From NCBI GenBank assembly GCA_010015805.1, contig ML978127.1, positions 1 through 64,000 of the forward strand: DNA of 64,000 nucleotides, in the 5' to 3' direction. Position 1 is the stretch's first letter, and every line of letters starts with the position of its first letter. The notes below the pieces were generated by a model that was not told the DNA's origin, did no database searches, and was given only the letters and a program-made list of their open reading frames with translations. Shown piece by piece: positions 11,499 to 23,564 of the stretch. The DNA comes from Rhizodiscina lignyota (Eukaryota > Ascomycota > Dothideomycetes > Aulographales > Rhizodiscinaceae). Made by a program: the position numbers and the translations under genes.

Positions 11499-12108
11499 GC
11501 AAAGAATACTTGGATTAAGACTGAAGTTGGATGGATTATTGAATCATTTGGAGAGCGACATAAAGCGCTTTTATCCTACCTGTGGATTAATAGAACCCTC
11601 CCGCTTCCGGAGACTTGCTTAAGGTTGTGCCGAGAAATTCTCCACTAGTTTGTAGGAGAATTGCTGAGAGTTGAAGGTTGAGGCTGTTCGGAGAGTTTCT
11701 GTTCAAAGCCAAAGTCTCCGGTCGTTCAAGCTAGGCGGAAGGCATGAATCCATCAACATGAAAGAGTAGTATTGCATATACTAAATCATGATTTCGGTAG
11801 AAATGATCGCAAAGTAGCCAGAACACGTAAAAGAATTGTTCCAGAGTGGATATGTTTCATTGTGCATGAAGAGGACCTATGTGAACTGGTATCTATGTTT
11901 GTAGCAACCAACGCCGTGGATATTATCCACCGTGAAGAGTCTATGAGACCTTAGGTGCGCCAGTTCGCTATGCAAATGCCATCCTTGCTATTCATTCATG
12001 AGAAGCCGCATCGTTACGCCTTGCAGGCATGATTTGCCATTGACTTTTCGCCTTGCGGCGTGGGCGTCGTTTTTGCCCTTCTAGTGTGTCATCAGACACT
12101 TCCCCTTC
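11499..12108. other. Intergenic
   Basis: About 0.6 kb between the methyltransferase start and the UBC6 stop codon. No feature recognised. Confidence 0.55.
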
Positions 12109-13037
12109 TCAGGATTCTCCCCCAGTAGCTGGACTGCTGCCCAGTAAACGTGCCAGGAGCACATAGCCGAACACTGCAGCCCCAACAAGCTTCCACTTGT
12201 TCCTCCCTATCCAGCTCTGTCCAGCATCCCTCGCTTGCTGTCCTCCTTCTACGACAGCGCCGATACCCGTACTTCCAGGTGCCAACCTCTTTCTGAATGC
12301 AGCAGTCTCCGGGGAGCAAGGTGGATGAGCAGCCTAAAATAAGGGAGAATAAATGAGCACAGTTCCAAGTTTAATGATAATACCACAATACAGCCTACCT
12401 CGGGAGCAATTCTCAGTCCGGTTTGAGGGTCAATCCTGTTTTCGCGCATCCATTTCCAGTTCTCCTCGTCCAACTCCGGCCACTCTTGTCGAAATTTTGC
12501 GCCGCCGTCTCCCGCCTTGATAGCACCGACACCGCCTTTGGTAGAGCTTGCTGGCTGCGGAGGCGACACGCCGTCAATTTTGCGTGTCGTGCTGCCGCCA
12601 CCAGTAGAGTTCCACCACCTCGTGCGCCTCGCAAACGCTTTTCGGTCCGCTTCGGTCGCGCGTACACTTCCGGTCGTCATCTCCTCACTCGTCATGAAGC
12701 TCATAAGGCCGATCAGAATCGTGCTAACTTCCCACGCAGGGTTGAAGCTCTTCGGGTGGAAGTCGCTTATGCTTAAGCATAGCCTCGCGCTGGGTTGGAA
12801 GCGGCCTGAAGGAGTGTGCATGCGAATCGCCGGCGGCGCGAATGGATAGTCGGGAGGGAACATCAGCGTGCCCCAGTATTGGCCACCAGCGTATGGAGTC
12901 TCCGGTGGTCCTGTGAGTATGTAGTGCCATTCGAGGATGTTGGATTCGGAGGGGTGTGCGACTACGTATGGAGGTGGGGATTTCTGGATGTTTGCGTACT
13001 CGCGCGTGAGGCGCTTCGTTGCTGCGGGTGTGGCCAT
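12109..13037 (-). CDS. ubc6: Ubiquitin-conjugating enzyme E2, UBC6 type (ER tail-anchored)
   Basis: Two exons (13037-12399, 12333-12109) give 287 residues. The UBC fold is near the N-terminus: HYILTGPPETPYAGGQYWG, PPDYPFAPPAIR, and the active-site Cys87 in ARLCLSISDFHP. The shortened HP-containing motif without the classical HPN is characteristic of the UBC6/UBE2J group. A long linker leads to a hydrophobic C-terminal helix at residues about 260-278 (KLVGAAVFGYVLLARLLG) that would anchor the protein in the ER membrane with the E2 facing the cytosol. UBC6 supplies ubiquitin for ER-associated degradation with the Doa10 and Hrd1 ligases. The tail anchor is encoded entirely by exon 2. Confidence 0.95.
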
Positions 13038-13921
13038 TGTGGAGGAGGATGTGAGTCGAGGGAGAGATAGGTAGACGATAGATAAAAGAGGGAGACGTCG
13101 TCAGAGGCGTATGACTGTATGACGGGAATGGGTGAGGGAGGGAAAGAGAATGTGTAAGATAAAGCAGGGAATTTTACCGCGGAAGCAACTGAAGAATGGC
13201 AGTGGTGACGGAGTTGAACTTGAACTTCGTTGGTGACGATGTGTCTAAACGCCGGTCCGGCCGTTACGGGGCACTGTGGCTGAAGTAGTGCCACTTTTCT
13301 TTGTGTCCTTCATATTCACACCTGAAGCAGACCCAGCACCTTTGACAAACTCGGTGAATGCAGGCATTCATCGTCCCAATCGCAAGGTCCAAACTCATAA
13401 GTCTTCGGAATATTCCCGCACCGCGTCCTCTTCTTTCTCGTATTTTAGTAGCGAGAAACCGTCGTTCCTGCTTGGTCGTCTCTATTCTCCCCGCCTGACT
13501 GGCTTCAATGTTTCTGGGTAATCGGCGACTCTCCACTGATTTACAAGGCGGACTGGGCTCAAAGACAAGTTACTCCGTATCCCATTAACATGTCAACCGA
13601 CAATCAAAGCCTTCACGTTGCGCATGCACTCACAAATCTCCGAATACGCCTTATCTTATGGAAGGTTTATGGTTGGAGCAATCCATGACTCCCGATGAGG
13701 CCCAATAGAGGGTGATCCGATTATGTCGAGGTAGATTAAAGTCATTTAATATAGATGGCCCTATATGGCTTCAACCGTTACGCTAAGCATCACCACCACT
13801 GAATATATCTTTCCATCTCTTCTGCTCTCCTCTCTTCTCCCGTTTCTCTCCATCGTCAAGACATAAGGAAAACATCTAAAACTCGTACCTCCACTCTCGA
13901 AAACCGGACGAAGCCATCAAA
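13038..13921. other. Divergent promoter region
   Basis: About 0.9 kb between the divergent UBC6 and membrane-protein genes. A TACTCCGTA nonamer is at 13571-13579. A pyrimidine-rich leader at about 13806-13860 precedes the downstream ATG. Confidence 0.55.
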
Positions 13922-14692
13922 ATGGGCATCAAAAGGGCTCAACCAGCGCAAGACAAAGCGGGTGAGAGAATAAGCCTCAACACCTTGGAGCGTGGCGAGT
14001 CCCTCCCTTCCTACCCCGCCGACATCGACAACTGGCCTCTTATTCCAGAGCCTGTAGCCGCCCCAGAGGCGCGCCGAGTTCACTCCAATGAAAATCTACC
14101 AATAAACGAACATGCGGACGACGTGTCTATACAAAGCAACCAAGTCGGGGCTAATCGGCGTCACGGGTGGCGTGACCTCCCTATCGCGGCACGGGTCAAC
14201 TACGTCCTCACTATTCTCCTCATGTCCACCAGTTTGATTCTGGTAATCGTATTTGGCCTCCGAATCGCGGACAAGCCGTACGAATGGCGAGCCGCTCACC
14301 CGTTCGTGACAGCATACCTGTCGGATAATAGACGCACTACCGCGGTCGCCCTCGCCTTTGTGCTTCTCAGCTTATTAACCATTGTCGAGTACATTGTGAC
14401 GCGCGAGAGAGGCCAGAGGGGCGGCCAGGTTAGGACGGTGAGGATTGCTGGGATGGACGTTAATGTCTGGTTAAGCTGGGTGTTTCTGCGCGCTCTGCTG
14501 GCATACGAAATTGTCTCTGTACTAGTACCACTCTCAGCCCTCGTCAGTCAAGAGAAGGGAACCATAATGCATGCCGGTGCTGCTGCCAAAATGTTGGGAG
14601 GCGGCGCAGGGAAAGTTTGGGTCAGTGACACAACCGCCTTTTGGGGAGACGCGCTGAGGTACGATCTCGGACGATACGCACAAACTTTTTGA
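13922..14692 (+). CDS. Hypothetical membrane protein
   Basis: A single exon of 256 residues with an ATG in good context (CAAAATGG) after a pyrimidine-rich leader. The first 90 residues are hydrophilic. Three to four hydrophobic stretches follow: YVLTILLMSTSLILVIVFGL (about 93-112), TTAVALAFVLLSLLTIVEYI (about 138-157) and WLSWVFLRALLAYEIVSVLV (about 182-201). A soluble tail rich in Gly/Ala and aromatic residues follows. I do not recognise the family. The regular hydrophobic segments and continuous frame support a real gene. Confidence 0.7.
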   Translation: MGIKRAQPAQDKAGERISLNTLERGESLPSYPADIDNWPLIPEPVAAPEARRVHSNENLPINEHADDVSIQSNQVGANRRHGWRDLPIAARVNYVLTILLMSTSLILVIVFGLRIADKPYEWRAAHPFVTAYLSDNRRTTAVALAFVLLSLLTIVEYIVTRERGQRGGQVRTVRIAGMDVNVWLSWVFLRALLAYEIVSVLVPLSALVSQEKGTIMHAGAAAKMLGGGAGKVWVSDTTAFWGDALRYDLGRYAQTF

Positions 14693-14954
14693 AACGTGCA
14701 TAAGTCACCCTGATTTGATTTCAAGTCAACTTTGCGTATTTCGGTGAAAGAGGTAATGGTCTAGGATGTGATATGGAGCAAATACGAAGCGGTTACTTCA
14801 AAGACTAGGGATATGTACGCCTTATGCTGCCTGCTCTTCAAAATTTGCAGGTCCACTTCAATCATATTCTAGCGTTGACTTGTTCATTCCCCGGGATATT
14901 TACACACGTACCACCTCAATCATCTTACAATTGGGAACAGATCCCATCTTGCTT

Positions 14955-16693
14955 TTACAGAAAGCTCACGCCGACTCCAAAGCTCAGCCCTTTTCTCGCT
15001 TCTTCTCCCTTCCGGATCACTAGCGGCAAGCTAAAATTGACTTCAAATCTCGCAGCTGGATGAGCGTATACAAGACCAATCCCGGCAGCGCAACTCGGCA
15101 GACCATTTCCGAGCTCATTGATCGTTCTCTTTACACTGTCGGCCACAGCCGCCGAACTCATGCTCCCCTTCTCTTCAGAGCCGGATTCGGACTTGCCGCT
15201 TGGCTTATCCTTTAGCGCAAGCAATCGCCCACCATTGATGAATGCCTGTAACCGCAAAGGTGTGTCTTTACCAACCCTGGGGAATGGGAAGAGTATCGAC
15301 GCCCCTCCTGCTGCGTAGACATCCCCTCCAACGGCATCATTTCTGTCACGTGGACCCATCCCTGAAAGTCGGAAGCCGCGCACATCTGTTGGACCACCGA
15401 GCTGGAAGCGGTCGTTAATGCGAGACATGAGAGGCGGACTAGTGCCATAACCAAAGCTGAGCGGATATAGTACACCGCCTCTCAGGCCTACAGTAAATGC
15501 CGTGCCTTCCAGGAATGGAATGGGAATAGGAACGGCGCCTTGGGTTTCTGCTTCCACTTTTGCGAAAGCCACATCGCCCTTCAGAGGCCCCCATCCTGCC
15601 AACTCAGTTGTTGTCTTCATGAGATAGCCCTTGCTAGGGAGTAGAGCAAAGTCGCGCTGGTCATTGACCCAGGTGTGGGATATGCTGCTCTTGAAAGAGT
15701 CGCCAGCATCTGTTCGGACGGTAGGTGAGGCATTGGTCAACAATGAAGTGATCTGTCGCCATGTGCCTGAGTATCCTATTTCGTGCCTATGCCCAGAGGA
15801 AGTCAAGAACTTGAACTTTGTCGCGCCGCCTTTTATCGCTTCCTCATGACTTGCCCATTCTTTGAGCGTGGAAGAGGTAAGGCCGCCGATCTCCCACTTT
15901 ATATCTGGATTGCTCAAGAGCGGAGTATCAAAGGCCAAGCTATATGCGCTGCGGGTCCGGGTGCCAAGGCTTGCATTCGCGCTCAGAGATTCTGCGCCAC
16001 CGAAGATGTTACGGAGGAAGACGGAAAGGTACGCGGAGCCTTCGGCGTGGCCAGCCTCGGTGCCTGTTTTGATCGTATAGCGGCTCTTTTCTTTGGCAGA
16101 GAGAAACACAGAGAGCTGAGTGATAGCATCTTCTGTGGTCGGCGGTGTCACAGTGTCTATATAGACCGAGATGGGATCGTGAAAGATGTCTAGCGCTCAG
16201 TCAGTCTTCGACCTTCACCAAAGAGAAATTGAAGCAGCACCGGGACCTACCAAAACGAGTGAGTCTGTCTGCCGCTCCTGTGATGCCTTCGAGAGCTTCG
16301 GAGAGCGTGTATGTGTTATTCTTGTCGGACTTCAGGAGCGGCTGGAATATGCGCGAAAGGAAGCTTCGTCTTGTGTGGGTTGCATTGAGAAGGCGAATTT
16401 CGGATATTTGAACAGGAAGAGTTGAATTGCCGCCGATCTAGGACGATTGTCAATAATGCCCAAGGATTCCAGAATATCCAGCGCACCAGCTCTGCGACTC
16501 TAGCCTGAGCCTTTTCATATTGGGCTTGTATGCGGGCGTTTAGTTCTCTTTCACGCTTCTCTTGTTCTTTCGGGTCGGCCTTTTGTTTGAGCTTCTCGAA
16601 GACCTTGGGAATGGAGAAATTAGCTTAAAATGGCGCGCACACGAAATGGTGTCAAAGTTTTGGACATACATCGTCTTCGGGAGGAGCCGCCAT
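14955..16693 (-). CDS. sam50: SAM50, Omp85-family beta-barrel assembly protein of the mitochondrial outer membrane
   Basis: Four exons (16693-16670, 16603-16487, 16437-16251, 16189-14955) give 520 residues. The first exon encodes only MAAPPEDD. A short coiled N-terminus (KLKQKADPKEQEKRERELNA) is followed by a POTRA-like segment (STLPVQISEIRLLNATHTRR) and a C-terminal barrel of the bacterial surface-antigen type. The conserved loop motif appears as GGPTDVRGFRLSGMGPRD, equivalent to the (L/V)RGF signature of Omp85 proteins, and the C-terminus GLSFGVGVSFL resembles a beta-signal strand. SAM50 is the core of the SAM complex, which folds porin, Tom40 and other beta-barrels into the outer membrane. 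Confidence 0.93.
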
Positions 16694-17896
16694 TGAACGA
16701 TTGAGGCAGTGTGGCGGAAACAATCACCTTCCAGCTTCTCATCCATTCCTTTGCGAATGGAAGTCGGGAGCTTTGGGGGATAATTCTTGGCCGAAGTTTG
16801 GCCGAAGCTTACCCACACAGTAAGAAAGAAGTGAACGCCAACCCGACGTCAACGCGCACATATGATGGTATCCACATATGGTATGGACGCTTTTACGATT
16901 CTACTGTTCATGCTGGCAACCAGTCTGCACGAGTATGAATATTCATTAAGCTGACCGGGAGGACAATCCCGCCGGTACCTAATGCAAGTGTCTCTCCTCG
17001 AACATATGTAACTTCCTCCCCTCTCTGTCCTATCTCCAACAATGCTTAAGGCTCAGGACACAGCAAATACCGTGACGGAGGGCATGAAAAGGCTGAAACG
17101 GAGGCTTCGTCGTAAGGCGGCCGGCCGATGAGAGGCAATGACGAATTTTGACCTATTTTGGATGTTTCAAATTCTGAAACACGAAAACTGAGATAGGGGA
17201 GGCATTGCCATACGTTTCATGTATCCTCCGGTGGTGGCTAACTGCTCATTTCTTGTCATGAAGTGCAAATAGCATAGCCTTATCGGGGAGTGGTGTCGCA
17301 AGGTGCGGGTGAGCGCGAGATGTATCTGCGGTTGAGCGAAGGGCGTGCAGGCAGCAAGGTCATATGAGGTGATAAGAATGTTCTCAAGCGAAGTCTCGGG
17401 CACGCCGTTAGCTTATGCAAAGTTGAAGATTACGTGCGAGCAGTCAGCCCGGAGTACGTAGCTCTCTTAAGTTCTCGGAGTAAGATTGAACCACTAGGTA
17501 CGTATTGTATTGTGACACTTAGGTCTTATGCACACACTCATCTCTAATATTTTCGTTGATAATTGGCTAGTCTAGTGCATCTAGGGGGTCTATCGCCTGC
17601 TCGCCCTCTTAGAAGAGCCACTTCGTATTTCGCTTTTCTGCAAAGAAAGAGGATTGGTCTCTCGTGGTACCATGTGTAATTCATGTGGCAGTGTTAGCCA
17701 AGTCGGAGACATTATTCATATCGTATATGAAGGTAGCAGAGCAACAGGCGGTAGGTAGGTGGCCTTGAAATTGCGCCGATGAAATTCACTTTCTATTCCA
17801 ACTGTTTTCTTTACCTGTCTGTCTGGTGGCGTCCTGTCTACTTCCTTCGCCTTTGCTATCCAGCTCTCCAAGATATTGCCAGTCTCAACTATCATT
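16694..17896. other. Intergenic
   Basis: About 1.2 kb between the SAM50 start and the GFA-domain gene. No feature recognised on either strand. Confidence 0.55.
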
Positions 17897-18398
17897 ATGA
17901 CATCCGAGCAACATTCCGAGACATATCATGGCAACTGCCACTGTGGTGCCATTGTATATCAATTCAAGCTTTCACCGCCTATTCCAGAGTATAAAATCAA
18001 TCAATGCAACTGCTCAGTATGTACCAAGAATGGGTATGCTCTGGTGTACCCACTACGCAAGGACGTTGAGTTCACGAAGGGCTGGGATACTATGAAGAGC
18101 TATCAGATGGCGAGGAGAGTCCACCATCATCGCTTCTGCCCTGAGTGTAGCGCTAGCATCATGATTGATTTTGATGCGGAGACTATGAAGAAGGGTGGGC
18201 ATCCGGATGCCGTTGCTATGAACGTGAGTGTAATGTGAATGAATGCTTAAAGTATGGCAAATTGACTATGAGAAGGTCCGGCAGCTGAAGGGCATTGACA
18301 TGAACAACAATACTTTGAATGGGGTAACTTTTGAATGGAAGTATTTCGATGGTTTTCATAAAATGGACCCGCCTTATGAAGAGCCGAGGACAGGTTAG
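17897..18398 (+). CDS. GFA/CENP-V domain protein (glutathione-dependent formaldehyde-activating-like)
   Basis: Two exons (17897-18223, 18276-18398) give 149 residues. The zinc-binding cysteines are seen as GNCHCGAI, NQCNCSVCTKNG and FCPECSAS, with the GVTFEWKYFDG segment at the end. This is the pattern of the GFA/CENP-V fold (Mss4-like), built around structural and catalytic zinc ions. Fungal members are numerous and mostly uncharacterised; some may condense formaldehyde with glutathione. No targeting signal is evident. The start was set at MTSEQHSE because upstream codons lack an ATG. Confidence 0.88.
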
Positions 18399-18655
18399 AC
18401 GCAATCTAGGCAGTGGAGGAATAGGGTATTGATATTACAGAGCACTTTGGTCGGGGTTCAGTTCCGAATGTATCCATCTTTCCAAATCATTCAAATGTTG
18501 AAAGTGACAGTCGAAAAGCCGAGATGTGCACTCCTTTCGTCTAGTTCGCCGAAAAAGGAAGCCTCGGCTGCCCAAATTGCCAAAGCTCAAGCTCAACTTT
18601 AGTTAGCGATAACTTGCACCTCAATCCACCACATTTCAGACACGGCGCAGCAGCT

Positions 18656-19660
18656 ATGACTTCATTGCCCATATTCAGAAGCTCCTTCTTCCATTTGAGG
18701 CGACAAAGCTATCAGCTACAGGCTTGCTGTCGGGGTTTCTCTACTTCAAAAGCCATTTCTGCAACCGTAGTTGAAACTCACCAGCAACAACTCACTTCAC
18801 ATCAGTGGATTGAGGACCAATGGCGAGCTCACCGCAGAGCTCGCCGGTGGCGTTATGCTCGCAACATCTTCTTCTTCACCCTCGCGTTCGGCTCTGCTTC
18901 TTTCTTTCTACGCCCTTTGCCTGAAGATCTGATGATCGAAGCTCTCAACCACGAGCTCGACGAGCACCTACCTATCGTGCAGAAACTTCGCCTCGATGCT
19001 GCTACGAAGCCGTTACAACAGTGCTTCCAAGAGATTGATCTGACGCGCTCACCGAGCTCCACGCTCACTGAAGAGACTTTGACTGGGTCACACCTCCTTG
19101 GTCCGCAACGAGCATTCTGGTCGAGCGGGCAGCGCGAGCTTATACTAATTGCATGGTTTGGGTGGAAGCTGAACGGATGGCCCTCCGTTGCACATGGAGG
19201 TGCAATTGCTACGGTCATGTCGGATGCGATGTCGAGAGCTGTTGGGTGCATGCATCCTTCAAACGGTAGGCATTGCCTCAAGGATAGCTTCTGCTACCTC
19301 CAAACTTACTCCATGTGGAGCTTGCACACTAACGCATATTCAGGTGACCTTCCCCATCCAGATTCTATTAGCATAACATACCTCAAGCCGACTCGCGTCC
19401 GCGACTTCTACCTTATCCGAGTCCGGCCGTTGCCACCTTCCTCCCAGATCCTTCCAGGTCCGAGCCTCCCGCCTTCAGACTCTACTCTTGACAGAGAAGC
19501 ACACGATATCGCGCCGCATAAAGACTTGACGAAACAGCCACTTCCCTCAGAACCGCTGCCCGGTTCTAAGGAGGTCTTGGAAGTAGAAGCTTCACTCTCG
19601 ACCATGGACGGGAGGGTCCTCGTGAAAAGTCGAGCTGCTTTCAAAGCCTTTGGCTCATGA
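18656..19660 (+). CDS. Hotdog-fold (4HBT) thioesterase-like protein with N-terminal anchor
   Basis: Exons 18656-19265 and 19344-19660 give 308 residues. The intron at 19266-19343 is 78 nt, a multiple of three with no stop, so the frame is open through it; a GTAGGC donor, CTAAC branch point and CAG acceptor support removal. The N-terminus is basic (SSFFHLRRQSYQLQACCRGF), consistent with mitochondrial import, followed by a hydrophobic helix near residues 56-75. The hotdog core is WPSVAHGGAIATVMSDAMS, whose HGG motif is usual in the PaaI/THEM4-like thioesterases that hydrolyse acyl-CoA. An upstream in-frame ATG at 18614 is possible. It lies near the acyl-CoA carboxylase genes, but the link is only suggestive. 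Confidence 0.8.
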   Translation: MTSLPIFRSSFFHLRRQSYQLQACCRGFSTSKAISATVVETHQQQLTSHQWIEDQWRAHRRARRWRYARNIFFFTLAFGSASFFLRPLPEDLMIEALNHELDEHLPIVQKLRLDAATKPLQQCFQEIDLTRSPSSTLTEETLTGSHLLGPQRAFWSSGQRELILIAWFGWKLNGWPSVAHGGAIATVMSDAMSRAVGCMHPSNGRHCLKDSFCYLQTYSMWSLHTNAYSGDLPHPDSISITYLKPTRVRDFYLIRVRPLPPSSQILPGPSLPPSDSTLDREAHDIAPHKDLTKQPLPSEPLPGSKEVLEVEASLSTMDGRVLVKSRAAFKAFGS

Positions 19661-20377
19661 ATTTCTGCGGAACTATCGTCTTCATATTGTCATTCTTTGG
19701 CGCTGGCTTCCTGGATGCTGGATGCCGAAATAGCTGAAGTTGCCACAGCATTACTTAGACCACCAAGCGTCGAAGGCTGTTTTGCTTACCAGCTTTCTAC
19801 GCAAACTCTTGGCAAAAAAGGTGCCGAGGCGTTGCCAGCCGAATACAAAGCGAATTCGAAGCAAGAGGGGCACCAACTAGTATCACTCCGATGCGGAATG
19901 CTTCAGTTATGCCGTTGGGTTCCGCGGCTTGACTCGGCTCAATGCAAGAAGCTGAACTTCCATGCGCCTAGACGTGGTCAGATCCGAGATCCGGACAACA
20001 TACAGACGTGAAACACGAAGATATCATTTAGCTGAACATGCGGCACTAATTGTGGACCAAATGACCAGTTATTGGCGTACCTTTACAAGCTTCCACAAGA
20101 ATGCGGTGTGATGAATGTCTTGGCCACGTCAGGCTCAACTGCACGCCCAGCGGAGAACAGATCTCAGGCTGGGAAAATAGATTCATTTGAGGGTAGTGGT
20201 CAGTGGATTATATACGTGGTAGAATGAACACGCGAAGATGGATTTGATCCTGCTGACACAAATCCTTACAGAGAGAGGAAGATGGCAGTCGTACGATATG
20301 AAATATGATTATCATCCATCTACCGAGACATCAGCCTCGGCCACCTTCTATTTCCATTGCACTCTGCCTCACGGCTG
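19661..20377. other. Intergenic between convergent genes
   Basis: About 0.7 kb between the thioesterase and lipase stop codons. Nothing recognised. Confidence 0.55.
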
Positions 20378-21886
20378 TCATAGCGCGAGCTGCCAAGCGT
20401 CCTCTGCATTAACAGCTTCTACCAACCAATTCGGCGTGATGGGATGCAAAGTATAGTTGGTATTGTATCCTTCCACAAAGCTCTTTTTCCCACAAATTCC
20501 GTCGCCTCCCCAGGACTGCTCAATAGTCCTTTCTTTAATCCAATCCATCCATCTCATCCGACTTGCTTGTATGACAGGAAAATGCTCCATGCCTGCATAT
20601 GTAACCTGCTCCAAGTCTTCTTTAGAATCCACTCTGCAACTCGCGTCGACGGCTTGTTCAATTCCTTCGAGAGGTACGACGTCTTGATCCCCTACGATGA
20701 CGAGTAGTGGGCCTCTGAATTTCTTCCCGCTTACCGCGACGCGATCTGCCCAGTCCTGAACCGTACGATCTTCGGTCCAGCCAGGTTTTACAAGTCCCTC
20801 AATTGGAACATCCGAGAAGACAAGACCATCGGTGGGAAGGCAGCCTTGCACGGGGGCGAGGACGTTATTCCATCGATCGTAAGAGACTGGTGTCATACCG
20901 GAGTAATTGTAGGATGGATAGACAGCTGTTACAGCTGCGACAAGTTTGGGCTGAATGCTAAGGGTGACCGGTATCCATATTGGCAAAGACGAGGCTGGAG
21001 CAGATGAGGCAATTTGCCGGGCCGCTTGTACTTGATCGATGACCCTCGTTAGCGGCGAAATGGAAATCGTCCCGCGATATCCAGCAACAGGCAACACGGC
21101 CTGACGCTCGGCAAAGGCCCAAGCAACATGTCCACCTTGAGAATGACCCATGGCGACGAATGGACCATCGTTTGTCAACTGCTCTGGAAATGCTTTCCTT
21201 GCCGCTTCAATTGCGTAGGCAAGATCATTCGCAGCAGCTGGACCCGCGAGGTATTCATGACGGATGCTGTCTCCATTTGGCAGATGTCCGACGCCGAGAC
21301 CAGCGTAATCTGGAGCAATTACTGCGAAACCCTCAAGCGCAACATTATATGGCACCATGAAGTGGTACTGCAAAGAACGATAGTTACTTGGTGCACAAGC
21401 CGGAAACAAGCCAGCAGTGCCATGGGCCCAAGCTACAAGCGGAAATCGTGAATGTCCACCTTTTGAACTCCGCCGTGGCTTGCCATCCTCTGACGGAACG
21501 AAAGGAGTATATGGCCACAGGATATACGCGGAAACCGGCACTGTTGTGCCGTTCAGGTCTCTGGAGGTGTACATTATGCGAGACATTGTCAATCCAGACG
21601 GTACGGTGTAGTTGGTGAGATTGGTGTGCAGTTCGACGCGGAGAAGCTCACCAGGCTCTGCGGAAGACGAAAAAGTCCTTGGGACACTGTAGAAAGAGTC
21701 CAGAGGCGAATGGGCATGTTGAGTCTGCTCCCAGGAAGAGCCAAGTCGTGCGAGTTCTTGGCATTGCTCGCCACAGGTGGTACTCTGAATTGAGCTTGCA
21801 GAAGCATTCTGGGCATAAATGTGTTCTGTCAAGAGAAGGAAGCTGAAAATGCCGCTGAAGTGCTTCTGGAGGAGTGTGAGCTGCAT
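20378..21886 (-). CDS. Secreted alpha/beta-hydrolase, secretory-lipase-like
   Basis: A single exon of 502 residues. A signal peptide is visible (LTLLQKHFSGIFSFLLLTE, cleavage near residue 25 after YAQ). The core shows an oxyanion-like AWAHGTAGLFPACAPS, the nucleophile elbow GHSQGGH with Ser about 249, the acid in VIVGDQDVVPLEG and the His in GMEHFPV. Several N-glycosylation sequons occur (NLTN, NGTT, NYS, NYT). The arrangement resembles the fungal secretory lipase (LIP) family, which releases fatty acids outside the cell. The substrate is not certain. It is divergent from the Zn2Cys6 regulator, with 1.7 kb between them. Confidence 0.88.
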   Translation of the reverse strand: MQLTLLQKHFSGIFSFLLLTEHIYAQNASASSIQSTTCGEQCQELARLGSSWEQTQHAHSPLDSFYSVPRTFSSSAEPGELLRVELHTNLTNYTVPSGLTMSRIMYTSRDLNGTTVPVSAYILWPYTPFVPSEDGKPRRSSKGGHSRFPLVAWAHGTAGLFPACAPSNYRSLQYHFMVPYNVALEGFAVIAPDYAGLGVGHLPNGDSIRHEYLAGPAAANDLAYAIEAARKAFPEQLTNDGPFVAMGHSQGGHVAWAFAERQAVLPVAGYRGTISISPLTRVIDQVQAARQIASSAPASSLPIWIPVTLSIQPKLVAAVTAVYPSYNYSGMTPVSYDRWNNVLAPVQGCLPTDGLVFSDVPIEGLVKPGWTEDRTVQDWADRVAVSGKKFRGPLLVIVGDQDVVPLEGIEQAVDASCRVDSKEDLEQVTYAGMEHFPVIQASRMRWMDWIKERTIEQSWGGDGICGKKSFVEGYNTNYTLHPITPNWLVEAVNAEDAWQLAL

Positions 21887-23564
21887 CTTCGGGAACGGAA
21901 AGAGCCGAGAACCTGAATGGGTGGAGTTAAAATCTACGACAGCCAGACAACATGCTTATACTTCAAACTTGAGAATACTTGATCTCAAGTGAGGAAGCCC
22001 TGCACTACGTTCATCGACAATTAGCAATTCGGATTAAGCGAGTACGACAGCACAACAGCATCGCCTTGAAATACGGAGATGCAGATGCCATCACTGCCTC
22101 TTTACGACCATAATCGATGACTGGTGATGGTTGCTCGGATAACTCCGTGGCTTCATCAGTGGAAACGAATACGCCCCCTGTCAGCTACGAATACGATCAC
22201 GCTGGGCGTCCTAAGGCCGGTGTTAAGCCGCGTTGGTCCCGACATGTGCCAACAAACTTAAACGCAAACGAATACGTTTGGTGACAAGCTTGCATTAAGA
22301 CGTTGGGTGCCTGGCAGTCGGGTTATACGTATAGCGAATTAGACTCGCGATGGAGTTGTCACCCTGTGGTCTGGTATGGGCACTCCGTCAAGGTATTAGT
22401 GTTTTGACAACCGGCTTGCCCACAAAGCATTCTTTTAGAGTTGAATGTTGATCTTCAGTTCTGGAAATGCATTTCATTGTGTTGTTCAAGTCGTCCTTCC
22501 CAGCTCTTGCGGCTTCTTCTGTAGCAACATCACTGCACACTAGGTCATGCGTCGATCTCAGAGTACCCAAAGCAAACATACTTTTCTATGATGTTCCTCG
22601 TGTTAACAGCAACATTGACGCTTCGACTGGAATCTCGATACCTGGCCATCGCAATGCTGGTCGAGTACACTGCTTGTAATGGCTCTCGGAGATTTAGCAA
22701 ACGACAAAGCGGTTACCCCGTACAAGGAACAGCCGGCAATGGCAAATCTTCCTTTCAATCGGGGCCTCCGAAACAGACATGCTAACATATGCCGAAGCGA
22801 TTAAGTAAACAGTGGCGGTTGGAGGGCTCATTTCTTCTCCAACAATACACAGAAGTCCAGAATTCGCCTTCTCAGGACCACTCTTGGTAAGACAATGTCC
22901 GCAGAGAGCTTTCATAATCGCAGCTAACTACCCTCTTAATTGTTAGTTTGCACTGGCTAGGTATGGCTTTCCTGCCATGACAGTTATACGGGACCTACGA
23001 CCTGGAGTGTTTGGGAATAGGCCAATATCCTCGAGCAGTGGACATCACTGTGCAAATCCAACCTAGGAGCGAGTATGCGCTTACTCTGCATACAAATTCA
23101 AACGCCCACTATAACACCGTCTTTTGTATATTGGGAATCCTGTATATTGAGAACGGGCTGTGAGGGCATACTTGCCGGCCACTCCCGGGGAAAGCGAGCT
23201 TTACGTGCTTGTTCTTGTCGAATCTGCCTCGATATCGGAGTCTTTTCGAAGAATAGCCGCATTTCAAATCTTGTCGTCCAATAGAATGCATTTTGTGGTG
23301 GTCTTGTCGAAGCGCAGAATGGTTGACGGAATTCCAAATGTCGGTCTAGGGCTGAATGTAATGCCAAGACTAGGATACCTGACTAACGACCGCAGCAGTG
23401 CCAAATACGAGGCTGAGATCCAGGGGTGCAGGTTGAACTTTCCTTACGGAGTACTCCTTCCACAATGAAAAGAACTGAGCCGCAGCACTTCAGAGAGCCA
23501 GTTTAATTTTCAGAATATAAGAGCTGGCAGCGAACGAAGCCAATATGGCAGAACAAAAATCCAG
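21887..23564. other. Divergent intergenic region
   Basis: About 1.7 kb between the lipase and the Zn2Cys6 regulator starts. One TACGGAGTA nonamer is at 23445-23453. Only short random-looking frames. Confidence 0.55.
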